Positions 9,941 to 19,312 of a stretch of DNA of 64,000 nt are shown here, one piece after another. The stretch lies in NCBI GenBank assembly GCA_012838235.1, contig DUPQ01000009.1:29681-93680 (forward strand). Direction: 5' to 3'. Under the pieces are notes generated by a model. The model was not told the DNA's origin. It was given only the letters and a program-made list of their open reading frames with translations, and made no database searches. How positions within the stretch are numbered: the first letter of the stretch is position 1; each line of letters starts with the position of its first letter. Position numbers and translations under genes: made by a program. The stretch comes from Clostridiaceae bacterium. GTDB lineage: Bacteria > Bacillota > Clostridia > DUPQ01.

Positions 9941-11682
9941 TACTTCTCCTCCTTTTTCAAGGCACCGAATCTGCATACATTGACGCATAAACCGCACCCG
10001 TTACATAAGGATGTATCTATTTCTATCTTATTGTTTTTAAAAGATATTGCGGGACATCCCAGACTCATACACATTTTGCATTTAGTACACTTGTCTCTGT
10101 CTACGGTAACGCATCCTTTATATTTAACCGTTTTAAGCAATGCACACGGTCTTTGTGAGATTATCAGAGAAGGTTCCATTGCATTGACCTCCTCTTTTAT
10201 AACCCTCATCGCTTCTTCCACGTCAAAAGGATCGATTATTCTTACCCTCTCGATTCCGATACTCTTTGCCAACATAACCAGATCAATCTGTTTGGCGGGA
10301 TTATTGTGAATATCCAATCCGTTCAGAGGATTATTCTGATGTCCCGTCATACCGGTTATGGAATTATCCAATACTATAACGGTGCCTACCCCTTTGTTGT
10401 AGACTATGTCTATAAGGCCGGTAATACCCGAATGCACGAATGTGGAATCCCCTATCACACCCACGCACTTCTTCATATATTCATCCCCTCTTGCTTTATT
10501 GAAGCCGTGAAGTGATGTAATACCGCTTCCCATACATAAAGAAGTATCCATAGCGACAAGCGGCTGCAAAGTTGCCAAAGTATAACACCCTATATCTCCC
10601 GTTACCGTCAGTTTAAGTCTCTTTAAAATATGAAATATTCCTCTGTGAGGACATCCGGGGCACATTACGGGAGGTCTGCCGGGCACTTTGCTCATATCAT
10701 AGCCTTCCATGCAGTTATACGGCTTTTGACCGAATAACCTGTTTCTCAAAAGTTCCACCGAATATTCTCCGGTTACAGGCAGCAGTTGCTTCCCCGTCAC
10801 CTCTATACCGCATGCCTTACATGCCGTTTCAATTATCGGTTCCAACTCTTCTATAACATAAATCTTTTTAACCGATGAAGCAAATTTCTTTAATAACTCT
10901 TCAGATATGGGATAAGTAATACCTAATTTCAGATAAGATGCATCGGGCAGGGCTTCACGGGCATATTGGAAAGCTATTCCCGAAGATATGAAGCCTATAT
11001 CCTTATTCTTTATACAAATCTTATTCAATTCCGACAGAAAAGCGTATTCTTTTTGCTTAATGACCCTTTCTTCCACTATCTCATGCCGTACTTTAGCCAT
11101 TGCTGGCATCATGACATTCTTCTTCGGATTCTTTACATAATCTTTCAGCGGCACATCCACTCTATCCTCAAGAGTTGTCAGACTCCGGGAATGACTTACC
11201 CGCGTGGAAAGCCTCAGTAAAATCGGTGTATCAAAGCGTTCCGATAATTCAAATGCCTTCTTGGTAAAATCCTTGGCTTCCTGCGAGTCGGACGGCTCCA
11301 ACATCATAACCTTGGCTGCTTTGGCATAATGTCTTGAATCCTGTTCATTTTGTGATGAATGCATTCCCGGATCATCGGCTACCGCAATTACAAATCCGGC
11401 ATTGACTCCTATATAGGATGTTGTAAACAGCGGGTCGGATGCGACATTCAGTCCCACATGTTTCATAGCGCAAAAGGATCTTGCACCGGCTATTGCCGAA
11501 GATGCGGCTACTTCCAAAGCCACTTTTTCGTTAGGAGCCCATTCGGTATATATTTCATCATATTTTGATGTCGCTTCGGTTATCTCGGTACTGGGAGTAC
11601 CGGGATATGCCGATACCACTTTTACTCCGGCTTCATATAATCCTCTTGCTACCGCTTCATTCGCCAGTAACAACTTTTTCAT
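9940..11682 (-). CDS. iorA: Indolepyruvate ferredoxin oxidoreductase subunit alpha
   Basis: MKKLLLANEAVARGLYEAGVKVVSAYPGTPSTEI, TPP domain GDIGCYTL..., C-terminal two 4Fe-4S clusters CTKCKMCMSLGCP / CNGCGLCVNVC. Confidence 0.96.
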   Translation of the reverse strand: MKKLLLANEAVARGLYEAGVKVVSAYPGTPSTEITEATSKYDEIYTEWAPNEKVALEVAASSAIAGARSFCAMKHVGLNVASDPLFTTSYIGVNAGFVIAVADDPGMHSSQNEQDSRHYAKAAKVMMLEPSDSQEAKDFTKKAFELSERFDTPILLRLSTRVSHSRSLTTLEDRVDVPLKDYVKNPKKNVMMPAMAKVRHEIVEERVIKQKEYAFLSELNKICIKNKDIGFISSGIAFQYAREALPDASYLKLGITYPISEELLKKFASSVKKIYVIEELEPIIETACKACGIEVTGKQLLPVTGEYSVELLRNRLFGQKPYNCMEGYDMSKVPGRPPVMCPGCPHRGIFHILKRLKLTVTGDIGCYTLATLQPLVAMDTSLCMGSGITSLHGFNKARGDEYMKKCVGVIGDSTFVHSGITGLIDIVYNKGVGTVIVLDNSITGMTGHQNNPLNGLDIHNNPAKQIDLVMLAKSIGIERVRIIDPFDVEEAMRVIKEEVNAMEPSLIISQRPCALLKTVKYKGCVTVDRDKCTKCKMCMSLGCPAISFKNNKIEIDTSLCNGCGLCVNVCRFGALKKEEK

Positions 11683-13132
11683 TTAAAATCTCCTCAACTG
11701 TAATGTTTTTCTTCCACGACAACCTTGAAACTATGAATGAAACGGCTACGGATGTTGCCATAGCTATACATCCTGCTACCGTGGAATATGTCATCCCTTT
11801 TATAATAACAAGTGTCATCATTACTGTAAAGCCGGAAAGCATACCGGCAAAAGCGGAAACTTTATCCGCTCTCCTGCTGTATATCCCTACAACATAAGGA
11901 CCTAAGAAGCATCCTGCCAGCGTTCCCCATGAGAGATTCATCAATGTTACTATTGCGTTATTATTCATAAGAGCCATTATTACCGATATCACTACAAAAA
12001 CACCGCAAAGTATTCGAAAAAGAGTAAGCTGACTCTTTTCACTCATATCCTTCTTTATGTATCCTTTGACCAGATCCACCGATATTGATGATGCGGATAC
12101 CAGCACCAGTGATGACAAAGTTGACATAGACGCAGCCAGTATAAGTACCATGAATATACCTAAAAAAGCATCGGGCAGTATCTTAACCAACATATTGGGT
12201 ACAATGGTATCTACAGAACCGTTCGGTATCTCGGAAAAGAAAAGTCGTCCGAACGAGCCGGTCAGGTATGCTCCTATACCTATAACCGCAGCAAAAACCG
12301 TAGCGATTATTGTTCCTTTCTTTATAGAAGATTCATCTTTTATTGCATAAAATTTATGCACCATCTGAGGCAGTCCCCAGACTCCGAAACTTGTTATCAA
12401 CACCAATGAAAGAAGTTTCCAGGGATCGGGACCTGTTATCGTGCCTAAACCTTCTTTAATATTGTTTAAAGAAGCCAATCCGTTGGCAAATCCGTTTACC
12501 TCGGGTGATTTTACAACATATACAACAATGATAACCGTACCTATAATCATTATTGTGCCCTGAATAAGGTTATTAAGTGCCGTTGCGATATATCCTCCGA
12601 GAACAAGATATATCAAAGTAAAAGCGGCCATTATAATAACGGTAATTGTAAATGCCTGCGAAACCGATACCGATGCGGGAAAGAGCTTGGAAAACAGGTA
12701 TCCCAGCCCTTTATAGACCGAAGCTGTATACGGAACCAGAAATATAAATGTCAGTACTGAAGTAAAAATCTTGAGAGCTTCCGAGTCATATCTTTTCTGA
12801 AAGAACTCCGGCATGGTCTTTGCGTCCAATTCTCTCGTTATGGATCGTGTTCTTTTTGCAAGCACTCTCCATGCCAGATAGCTGCCCGCAACCGCATTAC
12901 CTATACCAATCCAGACGGCGGAAGTACCCATTTCCCATCCTATACCACCGGCATAACCTATAAAGATAACCGCACTGAAATAGGAAGTTCCGTAAGCCAA
13001 AGCCGAGAGCCAAGCTCCCATTTTTCTTCCGCCCAACAAAAAATCGTCAATGTTCTTAATCTTTCTGACGCTGTAGATTCCCACAGCCACCTGTATAGCG
13101 ATAAATATAGCAATAATAATGATCTTAATCAT
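11657..13132 (-). CDS. Sodium:solute symporter (SSS family)
   Basis: About 13 hydrophobic segments, KNIDDFLLGGRKMGAWLSALAYGTSYFSAVIFIGYAG typical SSS N-terminus. Confidence 0.93.
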   Translation of the reverse strand: MIKIIIIAIFIAIQVAVGIYSVRKIKNIDDFLLGGRKMGAWLSALAYGTSYFSAVIFIGYAGGIGWEMGTSAVWIGIGNAVAGSYLAWRVLAKRTRSITRELDAKTMPEFFQKRYDSEALKIFTSVLTFIFLVPYTASVYKGLGYLFSKLFPASVSVSQAFTITVIIMAAFTLIYLVLGGYIATALNNLIQGTIMIIGTVIIVVYVVKSPEVNGFANGLASLNNIKEGLGTITGPDPWKLLSLVLITSFGVWGLPQMVHKFYAIKDESSIKKGTIIATVFAAVIGIGAYLTGSFGRLFFSEIPNGSVDTIVPNMLVKILPDAFLGIFMVLILAASMSTLSSLVLVSASSISVDLVKGYIKKDMSEKSQLTLFRILCGVFVVISVIMALMNNNAIVTLMNLSWGTLAGCFLGPYVVGIYSRRADKVSAFAGMLSGFTVMMTLVIIKGMTYSTVAGCIAMATSVAVSFIVSRLSWKKNITVEEILNEKVVTGE

Positions 13133-13227
13133 ACTACCGTCCTCCCGTCCTACTTAAAGCAGATTATACGAATATTTTCTTCACTGTCAACCTTTTTCTT
13201 TGATTATAGCAACAAAATTCGGTAAAT

Positions 13228-13614
13228 TTAACGATACATGGCCAATTCAATGCTGTCCATATACTGTCCCAACGACATGTTGAATTTCTGATAATCCGTA
13301 TTTCTGAATTCCTCATTTTGCGCCGGCAGCGCAACATTAACCGTCTGAAGTTGGTTATAGAAAGTTATCATGAGCGGAACTTTAATTATTGTGGATAACC
13401 CGCGGATTGTCATACTTCCGGCTTCTTCCAGTTTCATGATATCTTCTCCTGAAGTAACACTCACCGGTTTATCATCAACCAGAATCTCCGTTTTCTTAAA
13501 AAACCGGTAAGCCGTACCGACACCTTTTTGAATTTGTTCCCATCCTACCCTGTATGTCAGATTAAACGTTGCAGCCAACCATCCTTTATCTTCCGTTACA
13601 CCTAATAGCAGCAT
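13228..13614 (-). CDS. Conserved-looking hypothetical protein, 128 aa
   Basis: Intact ORF 34 nt after the pncB stop, same strand; no family recognised. Confidence 0.7.
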   Translation of the reverse strand: MLLLGVTEDKGWLAATFNLTYRVGWEQIQKGVGTAYRFFKKTEILVDDKPVSVTSGEDIMKLEEAGSMTIRGLSTIIKVPLMITFYNQLQTVNVALPAQNEEFRNTDYQKFNMSLGQYMDSIELAMYR

Positions 13615-13648
13615 AAGTTTTCTCCTTATAAACTAATTAATAAAAGTT

Positions 13649-15082
13649 TTATTCTCTGTTAAGCATCCTATACTTTATATCCCACAACTTCTGCGATAAA
13701 TCCACGTAGTAGTTATGAGGATTTTCAAAACGTTTAACTTCATCCCACTGTTCGTCAATCTGTTTTGCACAATATGCTCTTATCTCTTCAATGGAAGGAC
13801 GGTCATATACACATTCACCGTTTTTAAATACCGGTACCAATAATTCTTTTATAGTAAAATCTTCAAATGTCTTTCTCTTCCATGTGTAGTCGGGATCAAA
13901 TATGGTTAAAGGTTTGCTTGTATCGATAACTTCATCGTAAACGCATATTAAATCCGCTTCCGCCTTTAACATGTCTTTGCAATATATTCTGTATACCTTT
14001 TTAAAATGCGGTGTGGTAATCTTTGTGGGATTTTCACTAATCTTTATCTTGGGAATAACATTTCCCTTATCATCTTCCACTGCCACAAGTTTGTATACCC
14101 CGCCGAATACCGGATCGCTTTCCGAAGTTATAAGGCGCTCACCTACTCCGAAGGAATCCAATGTTGCTCCCTGATGAATAACATCCCTGATAATATACTC
14201 ATCCAGAGAATTGGATGCCGTTATCTTACATTCGGTCATTCCGGCTTCATCCAGCATCGCTCTGGCTTTCTTGGAAAGATATGTGATGTCTCCCGAGTCC
14301 AGTCTTATTGCACATTTCTTAATACCCAACTCTTTAAACACTTTAATGGCATTGGGTACACCGCTTTTAAGCACATTATATGTGTCTACCAGTAAAACAC
14401 AGTTATCGGGATAGGTTTTGGCATATATATAAAATGCTTCATATTCGGTATCAAACATCTGAACCCATGAATGAGCCATGGTTCCGCCTGCGGGTACGCC
14501 GTACATTTTGTCAGCCAATGTACAGGATGTACCGGCACATCCGCCTATATATGCCGCTCTTGCTCCCAGCACCGATGCAGCCGTTCCCTGAGCTCTTCTT
14601 GCTCCGAATTCCATTATAGGACGCCCTTTTGCCGAACGGACTATACGGTTGGATTTGGTTGCTATCAACGATTGATGATTGACAGTAAGAAGTATAAAGG
14701 TCTCTAAAATCTGTGCCTCAATTGTTTTTGCTCTTACCGTTATCAGCGGTTCGTTGGGGAAAACCACCGTGCCTTCGGGAACGGCATAGATATCACCGGT
14801 AAATTTAAAACCCTTAAGATATTTCAAAAAACCTTCATCAAAACATTTCTTGGAACGTAAAAAAGCTATATCTTCATCTGTAAACTCAAGATTCTGTATA
14901 TACTCTATAACCTGGTCCAATCCGCATGCAATGGCAAAACCGCCGTTATCGGGATTGTTTCTGTAAAACATATCAAAATAGCAATACTTATCCTTATACC
15001 CCGCTATATAATATCCGTTAGCCATTGTAAGCTCGTAATAATCGCAAAGCAATGTGTAGTTATTTACTATATCTTTATTCAT
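13649..15082 (-). CDS. pncB: Nicotinate phosphoribosyltransferase
   Basis: LLCDYYELTMANGYYIAGY, EFGARRAQG, AIRLDSGDITYLSKKAR, FGVGERLITS. Confidence 0.96.
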   Translation of the reverse strand: MNKDIVNNYTLLCDYYELTMANGYYIAGYKDKYCYFDMFYRNNPDNGGFAIACGLDQVIEYIQNLEFTDEDIAFLRSKKCFDEGFLKYLKGFKFTGDIYAVPEGTVVFPNEPLITVRAKTIEAQILETFILLTVNHQSLIATKSNRIVRSAKGRPIMEFGARRAQGTAASVLGARAAYIGGCAGTSCTLADKMYGVPAGGTMAHSWVQMFDTEYEAFYIYAKTYPDNCVLLVDTYNVLKSGVPNAIKVFKELGIKKCAIRLDSGDITYLSKKARAMLDEAGMTECKITASNSLDEYIIRDVIHQGATLDSFGVGERLITSESDPVFGGVYKLVAVEDDKGNVIPKIKISENPTKITTPHFKKVYRIYCKDMLKAEADLICVYDEVIDTSKPLTIFDPDYTWKRKTFEDFTIKELLVPVFKNGECVYDRPSIEEIRAYCAKQIDEQWDEVKRFENPHNYYVDLSQKLWDIKYRMLNRE

Positions 15083-15190
15083 TTCTTACCTCTTTTCCGC
15101 CGAAATACCAACGACTTAATGATATTATAACATTTATAACAAACCTGTTGCGTAAATATTGCCTAATATGTTAATATTACAAAAGTATCA

Positions 15191-15276
15191 GCCGGCGTGG
15201 TGGAATGGCAGACGCACCGGACTCAAAATCCGGTATAGGAGACTATGTGTGGGTTCAAGTCCCACCGCCGGTACCA
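15191..15276 (+). tRNA. tRNA-Leu (anticodon CAA)
   Basis: GCCGGCG...CGCCGGT acceptor stem, anticodon loop CTCAAAA, long variable arm, TTCAAGT T-loop, encoded CCA. Confidence 0.96.
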
Positions 15277-15281
15277 GGCAA

Positions 15282-15317
15282 GAGGGTCTTTAAGTATATT
15301 TAGACCCTCATTTTTTT
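15282..15317 (+). terminator. Rho-independent terminator downstream of tRNA-Leu
   Basis: Perfect 8-bp stem GAGGGTCT...AGACCCTC followed by TTTTTTT. Confidence 0.9.
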
Positions 15318-15491
15318 AAATTTCAAACTTTTCAAAATATGTTTTTTACAATTAAGTTAATTTTATGTTCCCATCATCAACATTTTTGGTTGATAAAAAT
15401 GTGTTATACATAACATTTTTCTAACTTATGGCCTAAAAGTATTGATTTTTCTGTATATTCAGGAGTATAATGATTATCGAGGTTGAATACT

Positions 15492-16787
15492 ATGAAAAGA
15501 ATGATAGAAGATAAATTAAACAAATGGAAAGTTTCCGGTTCAAGAAAGCCTTTGTTACTTATGGGTGCAAGACAGGTAGGAAAAACTTATTCATGTTTAG
15601 AGTTCGGAAAAAATAATTATCAAAATGTCGTATACCTGAATTTTGAAGGTGATATGAGACTGCTTCATGATATTTTCAGAGAAGACCTGGAACCTGCACG
15701 AATTGTGCAAGAACTTAGTTATTATTCCAAACAAGCTATAATACCTGAGAAAACCCTGATAATTTTTGACGAAATACAAGCATGTGAAATGGCACTCAAT
15801 TCTTTAAAATATTTTTGTGAAAATGCTCCACAGTACAATATTATTGCTGCCGCCAGTCTGCTTGGTATTGCGATAAATCGTGGCAAATATTCATTTCCGG
15901 TAGGAAAAGTTGATATGGTTACTATGTATCCGATGTCATTTGATGAGTTTTTATATGCATGCGGGAAAGATCTTTTGCTGGAAAAAATAAAGGAATCATT
16001 TTCGTCATTTAAACCGCTTTCGGCAGTATATCATGAGGAAGCATTAAGCCTTTATCACAGCTATCTCGTGATTGGCGGTTATCCGGCAGTAGTTAAAACA
16101 TATCTTGAGAAAAATGATTTTAATGTAGTTAAAGCTCAACAAGCCAATATTGCCAACGCATATATTGCAGACATGGCAAAATACTCAACCCCGAATATTA
16201 CTATAAAAAGTACGGATATTTTCAATACCTTACCTGCACAACTTGCAAAGGAAAACACAAAATTCCGGTACAATATTATTAAAAGTTCTGCCAGGGCTAA
16301 AGACTATGAGCTTAGCTTACAATGGTTAAAAGCTGCAAATGTGGTGCTGGAAAGTATTAAAGCTACGGAAGCAAAACATCCTTTATCCGTTTATCAGGAA
16401 ATTGATTCGTTTAAAATATATTACTCCGATGTAGGACTGCTCTCCTATAAAGCGGGAATTCAACCTCAAGATGTGATATCAAATATATCTTCGCATAGAG
16501 CACGCGGTATGCTCGCCGAAAATTATGTTGCTCAACAATTGGTTGCTGCCGGATATCCGCTGAATTATTGGCAGTCAAGCGGAACAGCGGAAATAGATTT
16601 CATAATTCGTATAGATGATTCAATTATTCCGATAGAGGTAAAATCAGCAGATAATGTAAGGTCCAGAAGTTTGTCTGTTTTTGCAGATAAGTACAATCCG
16701 GATTATGCTATCAGGTTTTCGACAAAAAACTTCGGATATGAGAACAGTATTAAATCTATCCCGTTATATGCAGTTTTTTGTCTATAA
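15492..16787 (+). CDS. AAA+ ATPase with C-terminal DUF4143
   Basis: RKPLLLMGARQVGKTYSCLEFG Walker A; LIIFDEIQACEMALNSLKYF; YPMSFDEFLYACG; C-terminal nuclease-like EIDFIIRIDDSIIPIEVKSADN. Confidence 0.93.
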   Translation: MKRMIEDKLNKWKVSGSRKPLLLMGARQVGKTYSCLEFGKNNYQNVVYLNFEGDMRLLHDIFREDLEPARIVQELSYYSKQAIIPEKTLIIFDEIQACEMALNSLKYFCENAPQYNIIAAASLLGIAINRGKYSFPVGKVDMVTMYPMSFDEFLYACGKDLLLEKIKESFSSFKPLSAVYHEEALSLYHSYLVIGGYPAVVKTYLEKNDFNVVKAQQANIANAYIADMAKYSTPNITIKSTDIFNTLPAQLAKENTKFRYNIIKSSARAKDYELSLQWLKAANVVLESIKATEAKHPLSVYQEIDSFKIYYSDVGLLSYKAGIQPQDVISNISSHRARGMLAENYVAQQLVAAGYPLNYWQSSGTAEIDFIIRIDDSIIPIEVKSADNVRSRSLSVFADKYNPDYAIRFSTKNFGYENSIKSIPLYAVFCL

Positions 16788-16959
16788 AGCAGACCTTATA
16801 AATTTATATTTCTGATTGCTGGCAAAATATCTCATATGCAGAAAGCAGCTATATCTTTTGACTGCTCCGTTATTCTTTGCCTATTTGATTTAATGTATAA
16901 TAATTATTCCACAAACTGAATATGATATAATATAGCGGTACAGAGTTAGGAGAATTGAT

Positions 16960-18177
16960 ATGTGTGATACTATGTGGAAGTCCTTTGAAAAAGGCGGAAT
17001 TTTTGCAAAAAACAGCGACAGATCTTGTAACGAGATTAATCTGGTACAGTTTATTCCCGGCGGGAAAACGGGTGGTCAACCCGTCAAGTGTACATATATA
17101 ACAGTCCCGCAGGAAGAAAAGAAATATTCTGTCCTTCTGGTTCGCCCTCATTGGATGTGGGGAGCCGAAATGGGCATTAACGAGTGCGGTGTTGCTATCG
17201 GAAACGAAGCGCTTTTTACCAAATCAAAAGGTAAAAGGACAGAGCGATTACTGGGAATGGATATTCTAAGGATTGCATTGGAAAGAGCAAAAAATGCAAA
17301 AGAAGGTATAGAGGAAATAAAAAAAGCATTAACTGCGTTCGGTCAGGGAGGTAACTGTACCTTTGATAAGACGTTTTATTACGACAACAGTTTTCTGGTT
17401 GCGGATAAAAAAGAGGCATACATTTTAGAGTCTTCGGGACTTGAGTACAAGACAAAGAAGCTGGAAGGTTACGGTAATATTTCCAACCGTATCACTATTG
17501 AAGAGGATGATTTTGCAAAAAAACATACTAACAATCTCATTACTCATTTTGCCGGTTCAATGAAGAGACAGAACTGTGCCTGCAATGCCATAAAAGATGC
17601 AAAGGGTATAAGGGATGTATTTGGCGCATTAAGAGCACATGATACAGATGACAGGCACAAACTATACACAAAAGGAAGTGTTTCCTCTGTTTGTATGCAC
17701 CAGAGTTTTCTCGGAGATCATACAACCGGAAGTATGGTAGTAGATTTCAGAGAAGATATCCCGGTCATCTGGGTAACAGGCTCCTCTACCCCCTGCTTAT
17801 CGGTATTCAAACCTGTCTTCTTCGGGCATATTAATCCCCCGGTTTTCTTAGATGAAAAAGATAGCCTGAATTATTGGTTAAAAAGAGAGTACTTAAACAG
17901 AGCAATATTCGCAGGCTTAACGAATGCCGATTCCCATATCAAGCAGGTAAAAGAGATAGAAGAAGATTTTATATCAGGCTATGAGTCCTTGCTGAAGAAA
18001 GGGGCAACAGTAGAACAATTTGCCGATTTTTCAAAGAAGTGCTCGGAGAAAGAAGAGACTTTCATAAACAGCTACTCAAAAATCATAGAGACCGTGAAAA
18101 ACCGTACCGTGCAACTTCCCGGAATGTGGGGAAAAAAGACAAAAAGACTTATTGAGCAAAATCATATGAAATATTAA
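16960..18177 (+). CDS. C69/secernin-like Ntn-hydrolase (dipeptidase family)
   Basis: N-terminal MCDT with Cys2 as candidate nucleophile, FAKNSDRSCNEINLVQFIP, WMWGAEMGINECGVAIGNEALF. Confidence 0.88.
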   Translation: MCDTMWKSFEKGGIFAKNSDRSCNEINLVQFIPGGKTGGQPVKCTYITVPQEEKKYSVLLVRPHWMWGAEMGINECGVAIGNEALFTKSKGKRTERLLGMDILRIALERAKNAKEGIEEIKKALTAFGQGGNCTFDKTFYYDNSFLVADKKEAYILESSGLEYKTKKLEGYGNISNRITIEEDDFAKKHTNNLITHFAGSMKRQNCACNAIKDAKGIRDVFGALRAHDTDDRHKLYTKGSVSSVCMHQSFLGDHTTGSMVVDFREDIPVIWVTGSSTPCLSVFKPVFFGHINPPVFLDEKDSLNYWLKREYLNRAIFAGLTNADSHIKQVKEIEEDFISGYESLLKKGATVEQFADFSKKCSEKEETFINSYSKIIETVKNRTVQLPGMWGKKTKRLIEQNHMKY

Positions 18178-18275
18178 TAAAGCCACTTTCCGAATCGGTC
18201 AGTTTGGCTCTATAAAAACAGCGTAATCTTTATGACCACGCCGCTTCTTTTTGCTTATTCTTTATTCAGTTATTT

Positions 18276-18746
18276 TTACTCGGTACTTAGTTTTTCTACA
18301 TCCTTGACTTTTTCATTGATCTTTTTAATCTTACTCTTCCAAATAAAATACTGTATCAGCCAGGTAACGATAAAAATTCCTAAAAATATCGCAATGTAAG
18401 ATATAACTCCTCCTACGGTGTTGGGCATCCATTTTGCAACATAAGAAATAGGAAACATAACTAAGCATATAACGGCAAAATAGATACCTGTCTGCTTTGC
18501 AAGACTCCAGGTTTCTATTTCCCATATGACGGAAGACATTGCAAATCCTGCTCCCAGTATTCCCGACAAAACTGTCTGTAATATAACGGCATTGAGTTCA
18601 CTGCCCACTTTTTCCACCAATTCCGGTTTTGCAAAATGGAACATTCCGTCTCCTGCATATAGCGAAACAAGTATGGAAACTATATAGCCTATTGCAATAC
18701 CCAGAGGAAAACCGAGCAAACCGCGATTAATAATCTTCTTTTTCAT
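18276..18746 (-). CDS. DUF3021 domain membrane protein
   Basis: Four TM helices, GFPLGIAIGYIVSILVSLYAGDG..., immediately downstream of a LytTR gene. Confidence 0.85.
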   Translation of the reverse strand: MKKKIINRGLLGFPLGIAIGYIVSILVSLYAGDGMFHFAKPELVEKVGSELNAVILQTVLSGILGAGFAMSSVIWEIETWSLAKQTGIYFAVICLVMFPISYVAKWMPNTVGGVISYIAIFLGIFIVTWLIQYFIWKSKIKKINEKVKDVEKLSTE

Positions 18747-18755
18747 TTTATCACC

Positions 18756-19196
18756 TCATATTCCTAATAATTGTTTTATTCTGGCGACAAATCGCCTTGA
18801 TACATATGTAACCGTTCCGTTGGAAAGTATTACACAAATTGTTCCTGCCAGACTTAAGTCAAAACCTTTTACTTTTTTCAGATTGATAATATCCGAGTTG
18901 GATATTCGCACAAAGTTATTATTGTCCAGCCTCTCTTCTATTTCATAAAGTCTGAGACGGAGCGTATACTCCCCGTGAGTTGTTTCGGCAAATACCTTAC
19001 CGCCTGAAGCATATATACGGTAAATATCGGAAAGCTCCAACACCTTAACAATCTCCTCTTTGAATCCGGCAATTATCTGCGGTTGCTGTTCCGAAAGTTT
19101 TTTAATGACTTCATTAATCTCTTCTGTCATCTTATCCGTTACAACGATAATCTTCGGTTCTTTACAGTCTTCGTCTATCTTTATTTCTATCTGCAT
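18756..19196 (-). CDS. LytTR-type DNA-binding transcriptional regulator
   Basis: IYRIYASGGKVFAETTHGEYTLRLRLYEIEERLDNNNFVRISNSDIINLKKVKGFDLSLAGTICVILSNGTVTYVSRRFV. Confidence 0.92.
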   Translation of the reverse strand: MQIEIKIDEDCKEPKIIVVTDKMTEEINEVIKKLSEQQPQIIAGFKEEIVKVLELSDIYRIYASGGKVFAETTHGEYTLRLRLYEIEERLDNNNFVRISNSDIINLKKVKGFDLSLAGTICVILSNGTVTYVSRRFVARIKQLLGI

Positions 19197-19250
19197 TAAT
19201 CACCCCTCCCTTCTCCGCAGTTACAATATACTAAAGCAAAAAAACGATTT

Positions 19251-19285
19251 CCACCGATTCCTGACAGGTGGTCGTTTTACGACCA
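19251..19285. promoter_or_regulatory. Operator-like palindromes upstream of LytTR-DUF3021
   Basis: TGGTCGT-TTT-ACGACCA (19269-19285), perfect 7-bp arms, overlapping CCACC-N11-GGTGG (19251-19271). Confidence 0.65.
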
Positions 19286-19312
19286 TAAGTGGTATTTAGT
19301 ATAAGGAAAATG

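Noticed and set aside
15191-16787. Genomic island inserted at tRNA-Leu
   Set aside because: No integrase and no second copy of the tRNA 3' end (TTCAAGTCCCACCGCCGGTACCA) seen downstream in this window.
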